27,789 bases of DNA from Pseudomonadota bacterium. Lineage in GTDB: Bacteria; Pseudomonadota; Gammaproteobacteria; Xanthomonadales; Xanthomonadaceae. The stretch is taken from positions 1 through 27,789 of the forward strand of contig JAEWOJ010000191.1 in the NCBI GenBank assembly GCA_023399815.1, given 5' to 3'. The position numbers and the translations under genes were made by a program. Numbering within the stretch: position 1 is the stretch's first letter; every line of letters starts with the position of its first letter. The notes beneath the pieces are model-generated. The model ran no database searches. It saw nothing but the letters and a program-made list of their open reading frames with translations, and was not told the origin of the DNA. Of this stretch, positions 23,747 through 27,789 are shown in pieces.

Positions 23747-24460
23747 TCAATGCGTCAGTGCGTACATCACGATGTTCACGCCCAACTTCGTGTTGTCCTC
23801 GGCCAGGAAGCGCTTGTTGCGCCAGTCGTAGTCCCATTCGCAGCCGTAGTCCTTGTTGCTGTAGAGCACGCCGAGGCGGCCGTCGATCTCGATGCCTTTC
23901 AGGTAGTCGTGCACCAGGTCGTCGCCCCAGCCGTTCAACTCGAAGCCGGTGGCGGGCGGACCTTCGGGGAACCTGAAGAAGCTGTTGTAGAGGGCGTGGT
24001 TGTTCGGCAGCTTCTTCAGCGCGTTGGCACCGAAGATGCCGCGCATCTGCGCCTCGAACGAGGTGGCGAACAGGCCGTCGATGTCGTGGTTGCAGTCGTC
24101 CACCAGCACGAAGCCGCCGTTGCGCACGTAGCGCTCGAAGTTGCGGCGCTCGTCCGGGTTGAACTCGACCAGCTTGTGCCCGGCCAGGTAGCAGAACGGC
24201 GCGCGCAGCATCTTCGGGTCGGACAGGGCGAGGACGTGTTCCCTGGGATCGACGCGCAGCGTGGTGTAGTCGATCAGCGAGGTGATCAGGTTGGACGGCA
24301 TGCGCGCGTCCACGTCCCAGTCGCCGGAGTCGTACTTGAGGCGGGTGAACCAGAAGTCGTAGCGGCTGGCCTGGGCGCGTGTGGGCCAGGGAAGGGCAGC
24401 CGCTGCCACGCCGCCTAGCATCAGCTTTAGGAAATCGGCACGGGAGAGGCGACTGGACAA
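23747..24460 (-). CDS. DUF4159 domain protein, first gene of MoxR/Bat-like operon, TTG start
   Basis: A 237-aa protein. DUF4159 features are FWFTRLKYDSGDWDVDARMP, then NLITSLIDYTT, and RNFERYVRNGGFVLVDDCNH; this fold is related to glutamine amidotransferase-like domains. The start must be TTG at 24460, because a TGA lies four codons upstream in frame and the first ATG (codon 14) would remove the signal. The N-terminus reads SRADFLKLMLGGVAAAALP, then TRAQA: a Tat-like signal (S-R-R-x-F-L-K) in which the second Arg is Ala. It could be a weakened Tat signal or an ordinary Sec signal. It is probably periplasmic. In xanthomonads and other proteobacteria DUF4159 genes often stand with moxR and DUF58 genes. 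The TTG start suggests low translation compared with its neighbours. Confidence 0.85.
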   Translation of the reverse strand: MSSRLSRADFLKLMLGGVAAAALPWPTRAQASRYDFWFTRLKYDSGDWDVDARMPSNLITSLIDYTTLRVDPREHVLALSDPKMLRAPFCYLAGHKLVEFNPDERRNFERYVRNGGFVLVDDCNHDIDGLFATSFEAQMRGIFGANALKKLPNNHALYNSFFRFPEGPPATGFELNGWGDDLVHDYLKGIEIDGRLGVLYSNKDYGCEWDYDWRNKRFLAEDNTKLGVNIVMYALTH

Positions 24461-24485
24461 GGGCTGGATTCAGTGGCGGAAGGCG

Positions 24486-24602
24486 CCCTCCCTTTGGCCG
24501 TAGGCCAAGGGGAGGGTTGGGGAGGGGTGCTTTGGGCTTACTCGACCGCGCAAAGCAACCCCCTCCCGACCTCCCCCTGCCCGCTGCGCGGGCAAGGGGA
24601 GG
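24486..24602. repeat. Nested palindromic element, two facing copies (copies C and D)
   Basis: The left hairpin 24486-24516 has tip TTTGGCC-gta-GGCCAAG. The right hairpin 24570-24602 has tip TGCCCGC-tg-CGCGGGCA. Between them GGTTGGGGAGGGGTGCTTTG (24515-24534) pairs with CAAAGCAACCCCCTCCCGAC (24551-24570). Both halves match the element at 1435-1490, one in each orientation. It lies between the TldE-like and DUF4159 genes on the same strand, and may separate them in transcription. Confidence 0.75.
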
Positions 24603-24608
24603 AGAAGG

Positions 24609-25943
24609 TCACACCGCGTCGGAGAGCGAGGTGAAGGTGAAATCGCGCAGCCGCATCGGCGGGATCATCATCACGTAGCTGGATTCGTCGCCGGCCACGC
24701 GCACCGGCTTGCCCAGCTCGTCGATGTTGTTGAGCATGATCACCGGCGACTCGTTGAAGCGGAAATTCTTCACCGGGTGCTTGATCTGGCCGTTCTCGAT
24801 GTAGAAGGTGCCGTCGCGGGTCAGGCCGGTCAGCAGCACGGTCTGCGGATCGACCATGCGGATGTACCAGGTGCGGGTGAGCAGGATGCCCTTCTGCGTG
24901 CCTTTCACCAGGTCGGCGATGGACTTGCTGCCGCCGCTCATCAGCAGGTTGCCCGGCGAGGCCTTGGCGGTCCTGCCCTGCTTCTGCGCCCAGTAGCGCG
25001 AGTAGTTCAGGTTCACCACCTTGCCGTTCTCGATGATGGCAAGGCGCTCGCGCGGCAGGCCCTCGCCGTCCCACGGCAGCACCGGCGCGTCCGGGTGCCA
25101 CGGGTCGGCATACATGTTCACCTGCGGGTCGTAGACCTGCTCGCCCAGCTTGTTGCCGCCACCCTTCTTCGACAGGAAGCTGCGGCCTTCGTCGGCCGAG
25201 CGCGCGTTGAAGAAATTCATCATGAAGCTGATCAGGCCGGCGGCGGCGGCCGGTTCCAGGATCACCGTGTACTTGCCCGGCTCCAGCGCCTTGGCCTCGG
25301 ACGATTCGATGGCCTTGCGCTTGGCGATCTCGATTTCCTGCTCGGCGTGGAAGTCGGACGCGTCCTTCAGGTTGCGGCCGACCCAGCCCGAGCCGCGGCC
25401 GTCCTCGGTGCGCACGGTGCAGGTGTAGTCGAACGACGTGGTCTGCTGGTAGCCGAAGTTGCCGTTGCTGTTGGCGATGGCGACGAAGCCGCGGCTGTCC
25501 TCCAGGAAGCCGGCGGCGACCAGCCCGTGGCCGCGGCACGGCGCGATCGAGTCGGCGGCGACCCTGGCGCGGAATTCCGGGTCGATGGCGGCGGTGGACG
25601 CGCTGAAGGTCGGGCTGGGCCTGTAGTCCTGCCTGCCGATGGCCGGCATGAACTCCGGGTTCTCCGGCGCCAGCCGGGCCAGGTCCTCGGCGCGGCGCAC
25701 GACACGTTCCAGCGAGGCGTCGTCGAACTCGTTGATCGAGGCGGTGCCCACGCGCTTGCCGAAGGCGACCTGCACGGCCAGCTCGGCGTTGTTGACCATG
25801 CCGCTGGTGGAGACGTTGTTCAGCGCGAAGCGGATGTTGCCGTCGACGGAACCGGCCAGCGTCGCGGTGCATTCGTCGGCGGTGGACAGCGCGATGACCT
25901 TGTCCAGGATGGCCTTGGCTTCCTGTTCGGTGAAGATGCTCAT
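24609..25943 (-). CDS. TldE/PmbA-like subunit of TldD/E-type protease
   Basis: A 444-aa TldD/PmbA-family protein. The family fold shows in FALNNVSTSGMVNNAELAVQ (N-terminal domain), the central NPEF...GLVAAGFLEDSRGFVAIANS, and the C-terminal GDGTFYIENGQIKHPVKNFR-like region (GLTRDGTFYIENGQIKHPV). There is no HExxxH zinc site, so this is the non-catalytic TldE/PmbA-type partner. TldD/E in E. coli cuts modified peptides (microcin precursors) and the CcdA antitoxin. The start is ATG 25943 with AAGGAG about 10 bases upstream. It follows the TldD-like gene by 22 bp. I see no signal peptide, although the partner has one. Classification as TldE-like is safe; orthology to E. coli PmbA is not. Confidence 0.88.
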   Translation of the reverse strand: MSIFTEQEAKAILDKVIALSTADECTATLAGSVDGNIRFALNNVSTSGMVNNAELAVQVAFGKRVGTASINEFDDASLERVVRRAEDLARLAPENPEFMPAIGRQDYRPSPTFSASTAAIDPEFRARVAADSIAPCRGHGLVAAGFLEDSRGFVAIANSNGNFGYQQTTSFDYTCTVRTEDGRGSGWVGRNLKDASDFHAEQEIEIAKRKAIESSEAKALEPGKYTVILEPAAAAGLISFMMNFFNARSADEGRSFLSKKGGGNKLGEQVYDPQVNMYADPWHPDAPVLPWDGEGLPRERLAIIENGKVVNLNYSRYWAQKQGRTAKASPGNLLMSGGSKSIADLVKGTQKGILLTRTWYIRMVDPQTVLLTGLTRDGTFYIENGQIKHPVKNFRFNESPVIMLNNIDELGKPVRVAGDESSYVMMIPPMRLRDFTFTSLSDAV

Positions 25944-25965
25944 TGCTCAAGAACTCCTTGGACGG

Positions 25966-27600
25966 TCAGCCGAGGCTGCGCGCGGTATTGATGACGTTGA
26001 TGCCGTCGAAACGGGCGGTGGACGAGCCGTGCGACACCGCCGAGACCTGGCCCGGCTGGCCCTTGCCGTCGAAGAACGAGCCGCCCAGGCGGTAGTCGCG
26101 TTCGTCGGCCACGGCGCTGCAGGCGTTCCAGAATTCCGGCGTGCGGATCTGGTAGGCCACGTCCTCGAGCATGCGGGTGATCCTGCCGTCCTTGATCTCG
26201 TAGAACAGCTGGCCGCCGAACTGCGCGTTGTAGCGCTGCTGGTCGATCGAGAACGAGCCGTCGCCGATGATGTAGATGCCGTTCTCCACGTCCTTGACCA
26301 GGTCGGCCACGCTCAGCGGGGTCTTGCCCGGCGCCATCGACACGTTGGCCATGCGCTGGAACTGCACGCTCGACCACGAATCGGCGTAGCAGCAGCCGTC
26401 GGACTCGGTCTTGCCGAGGATGTGGGCCTGGTCGCGGATGGCTTGGTAGTCGACCAGCTTGCCGTCGGTGATCAGCGGCCAGCGCTTGGCCTTCACGCCT
26501 TCGTCGTCGTAGCCGACCGCGCCCAGCGAACCGGGCTGGAGCTTGTCGGCGAAGATGTTGACCTTGTCGCTGCCGTACTGGAAATGCTGCTCGCGCTTGT
26601 CCAGCGTGGCGAAGCTGGTGCCGGCGTAGTTGGCTTCGTAGCCGAGCACGCGGTCCAGTTCCAGCGGGTGGCCGACCGATTCGTGGATGGTCAGCCAGGT
26701 GTGCGACGGGTCCAGCACCAGGTCGTACTTGCCCGGCTTGACCGAGGCGGCGGTGAGCTTTTCCCGCGCATGCTTCGCCGCGGCGACGGCGTCCTCGCGC
26801 ATGTCGTAGGACATGCCGTAGACGGTCACGCCGTTGGGCAGCACGGTCTTGCCGGAAGCGTCGCCGTCCAGGTACTCGAAGCCCATGCCCATCGGCGCCG
26901 ACAGCCCGCCGCGGGTGCGGAACTTGCCGCTGGCGGTGTCGATGGCGGTCACCGTCATCGGCGCCCAGATGCGGTGCACGTCCTGGTCGATGTAGGAGCC
27001 ATCGGTGGAGGCGAAGTACTTCTGCTCGTTGACCAGGAACAGCATCGAGTTGACGAAGCTGGCGCCGGCCTCCAGCGCGGCGGCGTTCACGCCCAGCAGC
27101 AGGTCGGCCTTGTCCTTGATCGGCACTTCCATCGCGTTCTTCCTGATCGGCGTGCGCCAGCTGACCTCGCCGAAGCCCGGCGCCTTGGCCAGCTGCACCG
27201 GTGCGGTCTGCACCTTGGCGTTGGCCTTGGCGATCGCAGCGGCCTGCTGCGCGGCCTTGACCACGCCGGCCGGGCTCAGGTCGTTGGTCGCGGCGAAGCC
27301 CCAGGCGCCGCCCGCGATCACGCGGATGCCGGCGCCGGTGGACTCGGTGTTGACCACGTTCTGCACCTTGTCCTCGCGGGTGATCACGAACTGGCGCAGG
27401 TAGCGGCCGATGCGCACGTCGCAGTAGCTGGCGCCGGCGGCGCGGGCCGCGTTCATCGCGTCGTCGGCCAGGCGCTTCTTCAGCGCCGGGTCGATCGCGG
27501 TGAGCAGCTGTTCGGCGGCGATGGCCTTGCCGAAGAACGACGGCACCATCAGGCCGCCGGCGGTGAGCCCGGTCAGGGCGAGGAAGTCACGTCTATGCAA
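25966..27600 (-). CDS. TldD-like zinc metallopeptidase with Tat signal peptide
   Basis: A 544-aa TldD/PmbA-family protein. The N-terminus MHRRDFLALTGLTAGGLMVP has the twin Arg at 3-4 and a hydrophobic core, followed by KAIAAE: a classical Tat signal. The zinc motif HESVGH is at residues 306-311 (HExxxH form, as in TldD), followed by PLELDRVLGYEANYAGTSFA. A conserved Cys region (SDGCCYADSW and NACSAVAD) may supply the further metal ligand that is Cys in E. coli TldD. It is the catalytic half, with the TldE-like gene 22 bp downstream. The export signal sets it apart from the cytosolic E. coli TldD. The start is ATG 27600. Function is presumably periplasmic proteolysis of folded or modified peptides; the substrate is unknown. 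Confidence 0.9.
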   Translation of the reverse strand: MHRRDFLALTGLTAGGLMVPSFFGKAIAAEQLLTAIDPALKKRLADDAMNAARAAGASYCDVRIGRYLRQFVITREDKVQNVVNTESTGAGIRVIAGGAWGFAATNDLSPAGVVKAAQQAAAIAKANAKVQTAPVQLAKAPGFGEVSWRTPIRKNAMEVPIKDKADLLLGVNAAALEAGASFVNSMLFLVNEQKYFASTDGSYIDQDVHRIWAPMTVTAIDTASGKFRTRGGLSAPMGMGFEYLDGDASGKTVLPNGVTVYGMSYDMREDAVAAAKHAREKLTAASVKPGKYDLVLDPSHTWLTIHESVGHPLELDRVLGYEANYAGTSFATLDKREQHFQYGSDKVNIFADKLQPGSLGAVGYDDEGVKAKRWPLITDGKLVDYQAIRDQAHILGKTESDGCCYADSWSSVQFQRMANVSMAPGKTPLSVADLVKDVENGIYIIGDGSFSIDQQRYNAQFGGQLFYEIKDGRITRMLEDVAYQIRTPEFWNACSAVADERDYRLGGSFFDGKGQPGQVSAVSHGSSTARFDGINVINTARSLG

Positions 27601-27789
27601 GGCTGTTCTCCAGGGAACGGGATGCGCCGCACGGGCGCGGATGCAACGAACGACGGCGGCTTCGCGGTGCTCTGCGAACCTTTCGATTCTTGCGGCGGCC
27701 GCGCGGCGGCGGTAGTGACTTTAGGCATAGAACCGCGACGAAAGGCGGGACGGCGACGGGAGCGTGGAACTGTCGGAGCTGTAGGAGCG
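27601..27789. other. Upstream region of the tldD-like gene, ending in a partial repeat
   Basis: No gene is supported here. The stretch must hold the tldDE promoter, but I cannot assign boxes; TATGCCTAAAGT on the minus strand around 27720-27732 is the only -10-like stretch. The last ten bases, TGTAGGAGCG (27780-27789), equal the beginning of the 30-bp repeat found in mrfB (2534-2543), so another copy probably continues past the window edge. Confidence 0.4.

Overview
The window is about 27.8 kb of very GC-rich DNA with dense genes. It is most likely the chromosome of a Xanthomonadaceae/Lysobacteraceae bacterium (the Lysobacter, Luteimonas, Pseudoxanthomonas group). I infer this from the gene families, from a DUF4159-MoxR-DUF58-BatA operon, and from intergenic repeats of the 'GTAGGAGCGACG...' and 'CCCTCACCCCAACCC...' kinds that are common in that family. 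The genus cannot be fixed from the sequence alone. I see no rRNA, tRNA, CRISPR array, insertion sequence, phage gene or integrase.

Layout. (1) 1-1415 (+) is the 3' part of an M56/BlaR1-like membrane zinc peptidase. (2) 1654-5234 (-) is a translationally coupled pair resembling the Bacillus mitomycin-repair proteins MrfA (DEAD/DEAH helicase with a C-terminal four-Cys cluster) and MrfB (DEDD exonuclease). (3) 5366-8819 holds a small secreted unknown, an AI-2E/PerM-family transporter, a DUF3667 membrane protein and an unknown cytoplasmic protein. (4) 8820-10150 holds an XRE regulator preceded by three 15-bp iterons, then a thymidylate-kinase-like protein. (5) 10292-12970 is a LysR gene divergent from a pirin/YcaC-like pair. 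(6) 13039-16264 encodes an OmpA-type lipoprotein with a 17-residue repeat tract and an M61 aminopeptidase with a PDZ domain. (7) 16265-16771 is a gene-free repeat region containing a second, degenerate copy of the end of the M61 gene. (8) 16772-24460 (-) is a six-gene operon: DUF4159, MoxR ATPase, DUF58, BatA-like, DUF4175-like, and a large membrane-anchored protein. Most of its junctions are ATGA overlaps. (9) 24609-27600 (-) is a TldD/TldE-like peptidase pair in which only the TldD-like partner has a Tat signal.

How the genes may work together. Most of the window serves the cell envelope or protein turnover. The MoxR/DUF58/BatA operon probably forms an ATPase-driven assembly or maturation machine at the inner membrane. 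The TldD/E pair upstream of it is a proteolytic maturation complex, here apparently exported. The MrfAB pair is a self-contained DNA-repair module. LysR-pirin-YcaC is probably a small redox or electrophile-responsive unit.

I find no unmistakably new multi-gene system. The points most worth checking are the exported TldD with a signal-less TldE, the iterons in front of the XRE gene, repeat elements that have entered or copied coding sequence (mrfB linker, M61 tail), the hairpin family whose stem tips change in a compensated way, and the Asp/His-rich segment in the DUF4175-like protein.
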